A stretch of DNA of 64,000 bases. It comes from Nocardioides anomalus (GTDB lineage: Bacteria; Actinomycetota; Actinomycetes; Propionibacteriales; Nocardioidaceae). Shown one piece after another: positions 39,426-47,543 of this stretch; the first letter of the stretch is position 1, and each line of letters opens with the position of its first letter. The notes below the pieces were generated by a model that had not been told where the DNA came from, did not search any database, and saw only the letters and a program-made list of their open reading frames with translations. Both the position numbers and the translations under genes were made by a program. The stretch is taken from the NCBI RefSeq assembly GCF_011046535.1, contig NZ_CP049257.1, forward strand, positions 3,038,001 through 3,102,000, read 5' to 3'.

Positions 39426-39728
39426 TCAGGCCGTGGCGACCCGGCGACGCTCCCGCGAGGCACGCAGGTTCGCGGTGTTGCCGCAGGTCTTCACGTCGTG
39501 CCAACGCCGGCTCGAGTTCTTCGAGGCGTCGAAGAACGCCGCACCGCAGTCGGGGTTGGCGCAGACCTTCAGCCGCGCGAGCACACCGGCCGCGCGGGCC
39601 AGGAGGAGCTCGAGGTCGGCCAGGGCGAGGAGTCCGGCCCGCACGGGTCGTGGTGAACGAGCTCCTGCTCCGCGGCGACGGCTCACTCTGACGCGGGCGG
39701 TCGTCGGCACCTTCCGCCGCAAGGTCAT
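39426..39728 (-). pseudogene. C-terminal fragment of a CGNR zinc-finger protein
   Basis: The last 70 codons read LKVCANPDCGAAFFDASKNS, then RRWHDVKTCGNTANLRASRE, the CGNR zinc-finger domain of actinobacterial transcription factors. Full-length members are about 180-200 residues with an N-terminal ABATE domain. Here family sequence starts at about 39640, and the ORF beyond it (39700-39728) is antisense to a MaoC gene fragment. The N-terminal two-thirds of the gene is therefore missing, and no convincing start exists. It is a remnant created by a rearrangement. Confidence 0.7.
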
Positions 39729-39783
39729 GGTCCCGAAGAACTCCTACCTCAAGGCGCGCGGCGGCGAGCAGCCCGGTCGACCG
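39700..39783 (+). pseudogene. Remnant of a second MaoC-dehydratase gene (3' fragment)
   Basis: This segment encodes FRRKVMVPKNSYLKARGGEQ on the plus strand, the same as the C-terminus of the intact MaoC gene on the minus strand. The remnant and 39848-39931 are inverted copies matching at about 74 of 84 positions. It has no start and runs into non-family sequence. It is either a leftover of a diverged paralogue or an inverted duplication. Confidence 0.7.
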
Positions 39784-39931
39784 GCGACGGGGCCCGACGG
39801 GAACGGGTCCGGCGTCAGCCGGCCCAGTTCTTGTCGGGCTGAGGAGTGGGGCGGCCGGGCTGTTCGCCGCCGCGCGCGGCGAGGTAGGAGTTCTTCGGGA
39901 CCATCACCTTGCGGCGGAAGATGCAGACGAC
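39700..39931. repeat. Inverted duplication of the MaoC gene 3' end
   Basis: The arms are 39700-39783 (plus) and 39848-39931 (the coding strand is minus), about 88% identical by hand alignment and separated by 64 bp. The mismatches are scattered and largely keep the encoded amino acids, as in diverged paralogues. Confidence 0.75.
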
Positions 39932-40336
39932 CTTGCCGTCCTGGTTGTAGCCGATGGTCTCGACGTGGACGACGCCGCGGTCGTCCTTGGACGTGGACTC
40001 CCACTTGTCGAGAACCGTGGTCTCGCCGTACAGCGTGTCGCCGTGGAAGGTCGGGGCGACGTGGCGCAGCGACTCGATCTCGAGGTTGGCGATGGCCTTG
40101 CCGGAGATGTCGGGCACCGACATGCCGAGCAGGATCGAGTAGACGTAGTTGCCGACCACGACGTTCTGGCCGAACTGCGTGGTCTCCTCGGCGTAGTGGC
40201 TGTCGAGGTGCAGCGGGTGGTGGTTCATGGTCAGCAGGCAGAACAGGTGGTCGTCGTACTCCGTGACCGTCTTGCCCGGCCAGTGCTTGTACGTCGCACC
40301 GACCTCGAACTCCTCGTAGCTGCGTCCGAACTGCAT
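39815..40336 (-). CDS. MaoC family dehydratase
   Basis: This 173-residue hot-dog-fold protein is a stand-alone MaoC-like hydratase/dehydratase. Motifs include GKTVTEYDDHLFCLLTMNHH, PLHLDSHYAEETTQFGQNVV (dehydratase core with Asp and His) and VPTF-like APTFHGDTLYGET. Relatives hydrate enoyl-CoA or mesaconyl-CoA. A GGAGG site lies 8-9 nt before ATG 40336. It is upstream on the same strand as the decayed fragment and downstream of the small DUF5302 gene. An acyl-CoA dehydrogenase lies 2.4 kb away, but no operon links them. Confidence 0.85.
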   Translation of the reverse strand: MQFGRSYEEFEVGATYKHWPGKTVTEYDDHLFCLLTMNHHPLHLDSHYAEETTQFGQNVVVGNYVYSILLGMSVPDISGKAIANLEIESLRHVAPTFHGDTLYGETTVLDKWESTSKDDRGVVHVETIGYNQDGKVVCIFRRKVMVPKNSYLAARGGEQPGRPTPQPDKNWAG

Positions 40337-40401
40337 GCGCCCATCCTCCCTGGGCGGGAGGACGGGCGCAGCATGGGCAATCTCACGCGGGAGCGGGCGG
40401 G

Positions 40402-40584
40402 TCAGGCGCCCCCGCCACCGGCCTTGCGGCGGTGCATCTTGGGTGCGGCGTCGATGACCTCGGAGCCGTGCGCCTTCTCGCGCACCGGGCCGTCCTCGTG
40501 GACGCCCTTCTCCTTGGTGTTCTTGCGGTCGAGGGCCTCGCGCATCTTCGCCTTCAGGTCGTCGTTGGCGCCGGACTCGGCCAT
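40402..40584 (-). CDS. DUF5302 family small protein
   Basis: This 60-residue, highly charged, probably disordered protein has the family's layout: an acidic/basic helix (NDDLKAKMREALDRKNTKEK) then a basic C-terminus (APKMHRRKAGGGGA). The family is widespread in actinobacteria and has no known function. A GGAGG ribosome site lies 8 nt before ATG 40584. It is followed by the MaoC gene on the same strand. Confidence 0.8.
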   Translation of the reverse strand: MAESGANDDLKAKMREALDRKNTKEKGVHEDGPVREKAHGSEVIDAAPKMHRRKAGGGGA

Positions 40585-40655
40585 GGGTCGTCCTCCAGAG
40601 GGGGTGGGGTGGGTGCTCCCACCCTCGCATCCTGGTGGTCGAGCGTCGAGCGGAT

Positions 40656-42158
40656 TCACGGCCGGTACGCCGTCAGCAGCCCGGACCGGCGGGTGAGCCC
40701 GCCGTCGGCGCCGATGCTGAGCGTCCCGATGGTGTACGGCGCGCCGTGGACCCGGACCGAGCCGGGCAGGCCGCGCCGGGCGGTCTCCCACAGCCGCGGG
40801 CCGTGCCAGCCGACGCGGACGTCGTAGTCCTCGAGCGTGACGTCGATGCGGTCCTCGTGCACGTCGAGCAGCGCGTAGGTGGTCAGGCCGTACTGGAACG
40901 CCCCGCCGTGGGCGAGCTGCACCACCCCGCCGTGCGCACTGGCCGTGGTGTCGTGCACCTCCCCGGCCAGGTAGAGGTCGACGCCGTAGCGCTCGAAGGT
41001 CCGCCACAGCCGCGAGCGCGCGCCTCCGGCGTAGTGCAGGTCGCTGGAGCCGCGGGCGCGCACCGGCTGCAGCACCGGCACGTGTCCCTGCACGATCGTC
41101 CACCGCACGCCGTCGGCCTGGGCGCGCCCCAGCACCCGCACCAGCCACCGCTGCTGGGCGTCGTCGAGGCGCAGCCGCGACCGGCCCGGGGTGATGTCGA
41201 ACGGGTCGATGCTCACCACCTGCACGTCCGGGCTCGGCCGCCAGGCGTACGCCGTCCCGGCGTGCCGCCCGGAGGGGTGGTCGGCGAAGCGGCGGGTGAA
41301 GTGCCGGGCGAACTCGCGGGCGAACACCGGCGCGAGGCGCCGCTTGGCGCCCGGCCACGGGTCGTCGCCGTACTCGTGGTCGCCGATGGCCGGGTAGAGG
41401 TCCAGGCCGTGCCGCTCGAAGCGCCGGAGGTACTGCGGGTAGAACGTGGCCGCCGCCCGGTGCACCGCGCGCACCTGCTGGGCGTGCGTGCGGACCGGAC
41501 CGAAGACCCGCTCGTGGCGGTCGTCGCGGTCCCAGTGCCCGTCGACGAGGTCGCCCGCGACCAGGACCGCGTCCGGCGCCTTGCTCGCCCAGTCCGAGAG
41601 CACCGCGTCCAGCGCCCGCTCGTAGCTCCGGTTGGTGCCGCGGACTTCGCGCGCCGGGAGGCGACCGACGTCGGCGTTGAGGAAGTCCGGGCTGGACAGC
41701 AGCCGCAGGGTGCGCGGGACGTCGGTGCGGCCGGCCGGTACGGCGAGCGCGCCGGGGTCCAGCACGGCGCCGTCGGCCTCGACGCGGGCCGTGAGCGCAC
41801 CCGGCCCGGCGGCCGGGTCGACCGCCACGGTCACGTCCGCGGCCTGCCGGGAGGCCACGCGGCAGACCAGGGACGCGCCGTCGTCGCTGAGCCAGGAGTG
41901 CCGCACGACGACCGAGCTCGGCTCGCACGCGTCGGGGAGCACGTCGACCGAGCCGCCCGTGAGCCGGACCCGGAACGTCGCCGGCCGGCCGGCGTCGACG
42001 TGCACGACGAGCGCCACCGGACCGGTGTCGGCCGGCGGTGCCCAGGCCGCGGTGGCGAGGCGAGGCCGGTCGGAGGCGCCCACCGGCGGCGCAGGGGCGA
42101 GCAGGGACGCGCTGAGCGCGAGACCGGTCGCGGCGAGGAGGGGGCGGACCCGAGACAC
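40656..42158 (-). CDS. Secreted calcineurin-like metallophosphoesterase
   Basis: This 500-residue exported protein starts at GTG 42158 with a signal peptide (cleavage near residue 29). The catalytic domain starts near residue 150 (RLLSSPDFLNADVG), with VLVAGDLVDGHWD (GDxxD) and IGDHEYGDDPW in place of the usual GNH motif, then VQGHVPV and AGEVHD. These fit a binuclear metallophosphoesterase with variant first and third motifs. It probably hydrolyses a phosphate ester outside the cell. TAGTGT lies 8 nt before the start, a possible leaderless box. Confidence 0.75.
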   Translation of the reverse strand: MSRVRPLLAATGLALSASLLAPAPPVGASDRPRLATAAWAPPADTGPVALVVHVDAGRPATFRVRLTGGSVDVLPDACEPSSVVVRHSWLSDDGASLVCRVASRQAADVTVAVDPAAGPGALTARVEADGAVLDPGALAVPAGRTDVPRTLRLLSSPDFLNADVGRLPAREVRGTNRSYERALDAVLSDWASKAPDAVLVAGDLVDGHWDRDDRHERVFGPVRTHAQQVRAVHRAAATFYPQYLRRFERHGLDLYPAIGDHEYGDDPWPGAKRRLAPVFAREFARHFTRRFADHPSGRHAGTAYAWRPSPDVQVVSIDPFDITPGRSRLRLDDAQQRWLVRVLGRAQADGVRWTIVQGHVPVLQPVRARGSSDLHYAGGARSRLWRTFERYGVDLYLAGEVHDTTASAHGGVVQLAHGGAFQYGLTTYALLDVHEDRIDVTLEDYDVRVGWHGPRLWETARRGLPGSVRVHGAPYTIGTLSIGADGGLTRRSGLLTAYRP

Positions 42159-42228
42159 GGGAAAGAACACTAGTTCAGTCCAGTTCGGCCGGTCGGCGGC
42201 GGTCCACGGGGCGGCCCGGCCGGCGTGC

Positions 42229-42234
42229 CAGGGT
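42229..42234 (+). promoter_or_regulatory. Possible -10 box of a leaderless transcript
   Basis: CAGGGT ends 6 nt before ATG 42241, and there is no ribosome site. This is a weaker match because the first base is C. Confidence 0.35.
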
Positions 42235-42240
42235 GGCCTC

Positions 42241-42723
42241 ATGGATCCGATCGGCCACCGGGATCGTCGCACCGGCATGCGCACCCTCGCCCTGTCCGCC
42301 GCCACCCTGCTCAGCGTCCTGGCCCTGGGCGCCTGCGGCTCCGACGACGACCCCGGCGACGTGGCCGCCGACCCGGCGCCCACCTCGGCGACCGCGACGC
42401 CGACAGCCGCACCCACCCGCGGCAGCTACCCGGACTTCGGCCCGACCGACTACACCTACCAGCTCACCGTGCAGTGCTTCTGCGCCAACGCGGGCACCCC
42501 GATGACCGTCACGGTCCGCGACGACCAGGTCGTCGGCGACGACTCCGGGCTCGCGCTCACCCTCGACCAGATCATCGACAAGGCCAACGACCTCACGGCC
42601 GACGTGGTGAAGGTCGACTGGCCGGCCGGCCAGGACTACCCGACCAGCGTCTACGTCGACGGGAAGAAGGACGTGGCCGACGACGAGGTCGGCTACTCCG
42701 TCGCCGACGTGCAGGTCGGCTGA
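42241..42723 (+). CDS. DUF6174-like lipoprotein
   Basis: This 160-residue exported lipoprotein has an N-terminal hydrophobic stretch and the lipobox LALGACGS, with the lipid-modified Cys near residue 32. An Ala/Thr/Pro linker follows, then YTYQLTVQCFCANAGTPMTV, typical of DUF6174, with two conserved cysteines. Starts at ATG 42241 or ATG 42277 are both possible; the first fits the -10-like CAGGGT. It has a strong terminator at its 3' end shared with the convergent acyl-CoA dehydrogenase gene. Function is unknown. Confidence 0.75.
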   Translation: MDPIGHRDRRTGMRTLALSAATLLSVLALGACGSDDDPGDVAADPAPTSATATPTAAPTRGSYPDFGPTDYTYQLTVQCFCANAGTPMTVTVRDDQVVGDDSGLALTLDQIIDKANDLTADVVKVDWPAGQDYPTSVYVDGKKDVADDEVGYSVADVQVG

Positions 42724-42744
42724 GCCGGCCCGTCCCGGCTCAGC
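42719..42744. terminator. Bidirectional terminator hairpin
   Basis: GCTGAGCCGG (42719-42728) pairs perfectly with CCGGCTCAGC (42735-42744) around a 6-nt loop. It includes both stop codons' surroundings of two convergent genes and lacks a T-tract. Confidence 0.75.
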
Positions 42745-43933
42745 GCAGCTGGTACTCCTTCAGCAGCGCCCGGCCGATGATCATCTTCTGGATGTCGCTG
42801 GTGCCCTCGCCGATGAGCATGAACGCCGCCTCCCGGTACAGGCGCTCGATCTCGTACTCCTTGGAGTAGCCGTAGCCGCCGTGGATGCGGAAGGAGTCCT
42901 GGACGACCTCGTTGCAGTACTCCGAGGCGATCATCTTGGCCATGCCGGCCTCGACGTCGTTGCGCTCGCCGGAGTCCTTCTTGCGCGCGGCGCGGACCAT
43001 CATCGCGTGGGCGGTCTCGACCTTCGTGGCCATCTCGGCCAGCCGGAACAGGATCGCCTGGTGCTCGGCGATCGGCTTGCCGAAGGTCTCGCGCTGCTGG
43101 CTGTAGGCGACGCCCAGCTCGAAGGCGCGCAGCGCGATGCCGCAGGCGCGGGCGGCGACGTTGACGCGGCCGACCTCGACGCCATCCATCATCTGGTAGA
43201 AGCCCTGGCCGGTCTCCCCGCCCAGGATCTGTCCGCTGGTGGTCTTGTAGTTCTCGAAGACGGCCTCGGTGGTGTCGACGCCCTTGTAGCCCATCTTGTC
43301 GATCTTCCCGGGGATGGTCAGGCCCGGCGCGGTCTCACCGAAGCCCTCCTCCTTCTCCACCAGGAACGTCGTCATCGACTTGTAGGGCGAGTCCTGTCCC
43401 TCGTCGGTGCGCACCAGCGTGGCGACCAGGGTGGACGTGCCGCCGTTGGTCAGCCACATCTTCTGGCCGTTGACCACCCAGTCGTCGCCGTCGCGCACGG
43501 CCTTGGTCTTGATGGCCGACACGTCCGAGCCGAGCCCGGGCTCGGACATCGAGAACGCGCCCCGGACCTCTCCGGTGGCCATCCGCGGGAGGTACTTCTG
43601 CTTCTGCTCCTCGGTGCCGTGCCGCATGAGCATGTAGGCCACGATGAAGTGGGTGTTGATGACGCCGGAGACGCTCATCCAGCCGCGCGCGATCTCCTCC
43701 ACGCACAGGGCGTAGGTGAGCAGCGACTCGCCCAGCCCGTCGTACTCCTCGGGGATGGTGAGCCCGAAGATCCCCAGCTCCTTGAGCCCGTCGACGATCT
43801 CCTGCGGGTACTCGTCCGCGTGCTCGAGCTCGGTGGCGACCGGGATGATCTTCTCGTCGACGTAGGTGCGGACCGCCTTGAGGATCTCGGTCTGCTCCTC
43901 GGTGAGTCCGTCGGTCTCGCACAGGCGCGTCAT
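42740..43933 (-). CDS. Acyl-CoA dehydrogenase
   Basis: This 397-residue FAD-dependent acyl-CoA dehydrogenase removes two electrons from a short-chain acyl-CoA. Signatures are MSEPGLGSDVSAIKTKA, KMWLTNGG, and the C-terminal IHGGYGYSKEYEIERLYREA and GEGTSDIQKMIIGRALL. The catalytic base is probably the Glu of GEGTSD (about residue 378), as in short-chain enzymes. It is soluble. TAACCT, 7 nt before ATG 43933 (minus strand), is a leaderless -10 box. The substrate (butyryl, isobutyryl or other) cannot be read from sequence. Confidence 0.92.
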   Translation of the reverse strand: MTRLCETDGLTEEQTEILKAVRTYVDEKIIPVATELEHADEYPQEIVDGLKELGIFGLTIPEEYDGLGESLLTYALCVEEIARGWMSVSGVINTHFIVAYMLMRHGTEEQKQKYLPRMATGEVRGAFSMSEPGLGSDVSAIKTKAVRDGDDWVVNGQKMWLTNGGTSTLVATLVRTDEGQDSPYKSMTTFLVEKEEGFGETAPGLTIPGKIDKMGYKGVDTTEAVFENYKTTSGQILGGETGQGFYQMMDGVEVGRVNVAARACGIALRAFELGVAYSQQRETFGKPIAEHQAILFRLAEMATKVETAHAMMVRAARKKDSGERNDVEAGMAKMIASEYCNEVVQDSFRIHGGYGYSKEYEIERLYREAAFMLIGEGTSDIQKMIIGRALLKEYQLR

Positions 43934-43940
43934 GCAGGCG

Positions 43941-43946
43941 AGGTTA
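43941..43946 (-). promoter_or_regulatory. -10 box of a leaderless promoter (TAACCT, minus strand)
   Basis: Read on the minus strand, TAACCT ends 7 nt before ATG 43933, with no ribosome site between. Confidence 0.55.
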
Positions 43947-44021
43947 CCGACCGTTCACCTCGCCGCGCCGTGGCCGACATCACCCTCGGACCACGTCACA
44001 CCGCGGACCGGGAGCAAGCGG

Positions 44022-45095
44022 TCAGGAGACCGGCGGGGTGGTGATCGTCGCCGTCGTGGTCGGCGTCGGGTTCACCGTCACGGTGACCGTCGGGGTCGGC
44101 GTGGGCGTCGGGGTCGGCGTGGCGGTCGGCGGCGGGATGACCGGTACGACGGGCTGCACGGTCGCGTCGGTGACCACCATGCTGTGGTCGGTGGTGCGCT
44201 GCACCTTGCGGCTGCGGTCCTGGGTGTAGTTCGCGAACTGCACGCCGGAGCCGAAGATCCAGTCGACGACCATGCCGCTCGGCGGCTGGCACGAGGTCGC
44301 GGTGCGGAAGCCGCCGCTGGCCGAGACCATCGACGCCTGCTTGGTCACCCGGCAGAACACCTGCTGCTTGGCGTTCATGTCGCCGGTCCACACGACCGGG
44401 AGCCCGTTGCTGGTCTTGAGCAGGTTGACCAGCGCGATCTGGAGCTTCTGGCCGATCATCCGCCACTTCTGCGCGTTGCCGCGGACGTCGGCGGGGTTCT
44501 GGAAGTTCATGAAGTAGATCTGCTGGCCGGTCTGCAGTGACTGGAGCAGGACCACGGGCATCCGCAGGACGTCGCCGTGGAAGTAGGGCAGCTTGATCCA
44601 CGAGGTGGAGACCAGGCGGAACTTGTCCTTGCGCCAGGCGATGGAGTTGCGCAGGAAGCCGATGGTGTCGACGTAGCCCGGGAAGATGTCGTACTGCGCG
44701 GACGCCTTCTTGACCCACTTGTCGTACTGCTGCGGCTGGAACTCCTGCAGCCCCACCACGTCGACCGCGTGGCTCTTGATGAGCTGGACGGCCCACTTCA
44801 TCCGCTGCGCACCGTCGGCGTAGCCGGACTTGGCCTTGCTGCCGCCCTTCTCGGTGTGGTCGAAGCCGAGGATGTTGAACGAGCTCACCCGGAACGACGT
44901 CGGGCCGCTCACGCTGGTGACCACCGGGATCGGGCTCGGGCCCATCTCGCCGTACTCGTCCGCCTTCTTGGCACTGCCCGCGGTCGCCAGGGCGGTGCCG
45001 CCGAGCAGCACGCCGAGCACCAGGAAGCCGAGCGACCAGAGCCGCAGCGCCCGCCGGGAGCGGGGTGCGTGGTCGACGGTGGGGAAGCCCGTCAT
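44022..45095 (-). CDS. Exported endonuclease/exonuclease/phosphatase-family protein (paralogue 1)
   Basis: This 357-residue protein starts at ATG 45095 with an N-terminal helix (LRLWSLGFLVLGVLLGGTAL) acting as signal or anchor. The EEP-fold motifs follow: RVSSFNILGFDH, VVGLQEFQP (metal-binding Glu), VVWTGDMNAKQ, VDWIFGSG and TTDHSMVVTD. Such proteins hydrolyse nucleic acid or phosphate esters with magnesium. The C-terminus is a Pro/Thr tail (PTPTPTPTPTVTVTV). CGGAGG lies about 9 nt upstream. A diverged paralogue lies at 51868-53070. Confidence 0.83.
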   Translation of the reverse strand: MTGFPTVDHAPRSRRALRLWSLGFLVLGVLLGGTALATAGSAKKADEYGEMGPSPIPVVTSVSGPTSFRVSSFNILGFDHTEKGGSKAKSGYADGAQRMKWAVQLIKSHAVDVVGLQEFQPQQYDKWVKKASAQYDIFPGYVDTIGFLRNSIAWRKDKFRLVSTSWIKLPYFHGDVLRMPVVLLQSLQTGQQIYFMNFQNPADVRGNAQKWRMIGQKLQIALVNLLKTSNGLPVVWTGDMNAKQQVFCRVTKQASMVSASGGFRTATSCQPPSGMVVDWIFGSGVQFANYTQDRSRKVQRTTDHSMVVTDATVQPVVPVIPPPTATPTPTPTPTPTVTVTVNPTPTTTATITTPPVS

Positions 45096-45167
45096 GATCA
45101 AGATCCTCCGAGGTTCGACGGTGTGTCGCGCAGGCAGTCTGCCTCGTCTGATGCTATGTGCACAACA

Positions 45168-45202
45168 GCCCCAGTGGTCCCAGTTTTCACAATTGTCCCA
45201 GC
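45168..45202. promoter_or_regulatory. Candidate operator with repeated TCCCAG units
   Basis: The 218-bp divergent region between the EEP and lipoprotein genes contains CCCCAG, GTCCCAG and GTCCCAG, spaced about 9 and 20 bp apart. The region between them is AT-rich (TTTTCACAATTG). It could be a regulator-binding array. Evidence is base pattern only. Confidence 0.3.
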
Positions 45203-45313
45203 GGTCGCACGTCGTGCCCCCATTCTCGTCGCTCCTTGCTGATGACGGGCCGGAACCGCGAGGGGTTGGGTCGGCGTCCGACACAGGTGAGCACCGAGAG
45301 GCACACTGGACCC

Positions 45314-45982
45314 ATGACCCGCCTTGCCACCGCCCGGACGCGCCCCGCCCTCCGCCGGAAGGGGCTGGCCGTCGCCGCGGTCTCGGCCCTGCTGGTCCTG
45401 GCCGGCTGTGGGAGCGACAGCGGCGACGGCGACGCCAGCGCCGACGACACCTCGTCGGCGTCGACCAGCGCCAGCGCGTCGGCCTCGACGTCCGCGAGCA
45501 GCTCCCCTTCCGCGAGCGCCTCGCCGTCCGACGACGCCACCGACCCGGCCCCCGATCCGGTCCCCTCCCCGATCGTGAACAAGGCCGTCAAGGGCGCGAT
45601 CAGGGCCGGCTTCCCCGCCCTCGTGCCCTCCGGGATCCCGGACGGCTGGAGCGTCGAGTCGGCCCGCTTCACCGCGAAGGGCGGCGGGAGCTGGGAGATC
45701 CGCCTCACCGCCCCGAGCGGCCCGGTCACGCTGACCCAGGACACCTCGGCCCTGGCCGACCACGTCAGCCAGGCCTACGGCGCCGGGCAGGGCGCGGGCT
45801 CCGTCGACGTCAGTGGCACCGGCAGCTGGAAGGCCTTCACCGGCGCGGACGGCGCCGCGCTCGCCAAGTCCCTGGCCGGGACCAGCGCGGTGCTGGTCGG
45901 CGCGGACCAGGACACCCTGGTCACCCTGGCCGAGCAGCTGCTCACCGCCGAGGACGGCGGCAACGGCTCCGGCGACGGCTGA
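45314..45982 (+). CDS. DUF4245-like lipoprotein
   Basis: This 222-residue exported protein has a signal sequence ending in the lipobox VLAGCG (Cys about 32), then a long Ser/Ala/Asp low-complexity spacer (residues 35-75). A globular domain follows with SGIPDGWSVESARFTA and WEIRLTAPSGPVTLTQD, matching DUF4245 features (a GW near the start and Thr-Pro strands). ATG 45314 lies 6 nt after CACACT, a possible leaderless box. The end is a Gly/Ser tail. Function is unknown; it is probably anchored to the outer face of the membrane. Confidence 0.68.
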   Translation: MTRLATARTRPALRRKGLAVAAVSALLVLAGCGSDSGDGDASADDTSSASTSASASASTSASSSPSASASPSDDATDPAPDPVPSPIVNKAVKGAIRAGFPALVPSGIPDGWSVESARFTAKGGGSWEIRLTAPSGPVTLTQDTSALADHVSQAYGAGQGAGSVDVSGTGSWKAFTGADGAALAKSLAGTSAVLVGADQDTLVTLAEQLLTAEDGGNGSGDG

Positions 45983-46004
45983 GCGCCCCGCGGGACGGGC
46001 TCAG
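45979..46004. terminator. Candidate hairpin between convergent stops
   Basis: CTGAGC (45979-45984) pairs with GCTCAG (45999-46004), with partly complementary GC-rich bases inside. It includes the stops of the DUF4245-like gene and the second PLD-like gene. Confidence 0.45.
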
Positions 46005-47497
46005 TCGCCTTCCCAGAACTCCCCGCCGACGGTGTACGGGTCGCGCTCGACGGTCGTGACGGGCTTGCGCACCGTCTTGTACGTCGTGACCGTGCTGCCG
46101 TCGGCCATCCGGGTCGTGACCGGCACCCGGAAGTCGGTGTAGGTCGTGGTGTAGGCGTTGCGCGAGAACCGGTTGCTGTTCCAGAACGAGTCGAAGTTCT
46201 TGACGTAGCGCCGCGCGTTCGCCGCACCCTGGATGGTGAAGAAGATCTCGTCCTGGGCCGTGCCGAGGGAGGCCCAGTTCGACGAGCCGGTGAGCACCAT
46301 GTTGGTGTTCGGGACGCCGTTGTAGGTGCCCTGGATGACGAAGTACTTCTGGTGGGTGTAGTAGGTCAGGATGACGTCGTCGTCGCCGTCGTTGTTGAGG
46401 TCGAAGTCGTCGTCGGGGTCGTAGTCCAGGCCGGTCGAGCGCAGCGGGATCCGGCCGCGCGCGGTCTGCGCACCGAGGATCTGCTTGGTGCGGTAGCCGA
46501 TCAGCCCGTAGCTGACCCGGAAGTCGCAGCCCTCGGCCCACTTGTTGCGGATGGCCGCGGCCAGGTAGTTGCCGCGGGCGCCGCGCATGGTGTGCATCGA
46601 CAGCGCGAGCTTGGTGCGGGTCTGGCCGCCGGCGCCGTCGGGCGTCAGGCACTGGATCTTGCTCAGCATGTTGAGCACGAGGTCGGAGTTGACGGTCGAC
46701 TTCTTCGGGAAGGCCCAGTTGGTGTACTTGTCGACCGAATCGTCGCAGAACGAGCCGGTCGGCACGCCGCAGAAGTGCATGGCCGGCTGGGTCTTGCTGT
46801 AGTCCTTCTTCATGTCGTTGAACAGCTTCACGAACTGCTTGAAGATGTCGTGGTCGCCGTCGAAGAAGTAGATGTCGTTCCACTGGTGGCGGTCGGCGTT
46901 CATCGTGAGGTTGTGCGAGCCCAGCGCGATGACGTCCTTGGACTTGCCGGCCTTGGGGAACAGGTAGAACTTCGAGTGCAGGTTGCGGTACTGGTCGACC
47001 AGCGTGCGGCAGCCGGACTTGCACTTGTAGATGAAGTTCTTGGCCTTGGTGTTGGTGCCGAGCCGGGCGCGGACGATCTGCATCGCCCGGTTCTCCCAGT
47101 GGTCGTTGAGCAGCATCTGGATGTTCACGCCCCGGTTGCGGGCCGCGACGATCGCGTTGGCGACCGGGATGCGGTCGAAGGAGTAGAGCGCGATGCGCAC
47201 GGTCTGCCCCTTGGGCACGTGGCGCAGCGTGTCCACCAGTCGGCGCTCGATGCGGTAGCGCTGGCTCGGGAGGTGCGGGTTGTTGAAGAAGGCGCCGGAG
47301 TAGGCCTTCCAGCGGCCCTTCTTGGCGCTCGCGCCGCGCTTGTCGGCCGAGGCGAGGGCGCTCGCCTGCGCAGCGGACGTGGACGCGGACGCCACCGAGG
47401 GGGCAGCCGACGCGGGAGCGGCGGGGACGCCGTTCCACATGGTCAGCACCAGCGTGAGCGCGACCGCGAAGGACGCGAGCGCAGAGACTCTCTTCAC
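46001..47497 (-). CDS. Secreted phospholipase-D-like protein (paralogue 2)
   Basis: This 498-residue exported protein is a close paralogue of the 31403-32875 protein (shared RYRIERRLVDTLRHVPKG-like entry, HSKFYLF and HQKYFVIQ half-sites, GSHNLT and GSSNW). The half-sites are at about residues 173 and 380. Both lack the canonical HKD aspartate. The acidic loop DFDLNNDGDDDV lies just before the second. GTG 47497 is preferred over TTG 47503 because GAGAGG is 7 nt upstream. The signal peptide is at the N-terminus (LASFAVALTLVLTMW). Nucleic acid or lipid phosphodiesters are likely substrates. Confidence 0.83.
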   Translation of the reverse strand: MKRVSALASFAVALTLVLTMWNGVPAAPASAAPSVASASTSAAQASALASADKRGASAKKGRWKAYSGAFFNNPHLPSQRYRIERRLVDTLRHVPKGQTVRIALYSFDRIPVANAIVAARNRGVNIQMLLNDHWENRAMQIVRARLGTNTKAKNFIYKCKSGCRTLVDQYRNLHSKFYLFPKAGKSKDVIALGSHNLTMNADRHQWNDIYFFDGDHDIFKQFVKLFNDMKKDYSKTQPAMHFCGVPTGSFCDDSVDKYTNWAFPKKSTVNSDLVLNMLSKIQCLTPDGAGGQTRTKLALSMHTMRGARGNYLAAAIRNKWAEGCDFRVSYGLIGYRTKQILGAQTARGRIPLRSTGLDYDPDDDFDLNNDGDDDVILTYYTHQKYFVIQGTYNGVPNTNMVLTGSSNWASLGTAQDEIFFTIQGAANARRYVKNFDSFWNSNRFSRNAYTTTYTDFRVPVTTRMADGSTVTTYKTVRKPVTTVERDPYTVGGEFWEGD

Positions 47498-47543
47498 CGA
47501 CAACCTCTCATCAACTGAAGCGACGCGCGCGTGGACGGGGAAG

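Noticed and set aside
44080..44135. Short GTCGGCGT-type tandem repeats considered as a CRISPR or minisatellite
   Set aside because: They encode the Pro/Thr tail (PTPTPTPTV) of the EEP protein in frame; there are no spacers and no cas genes.
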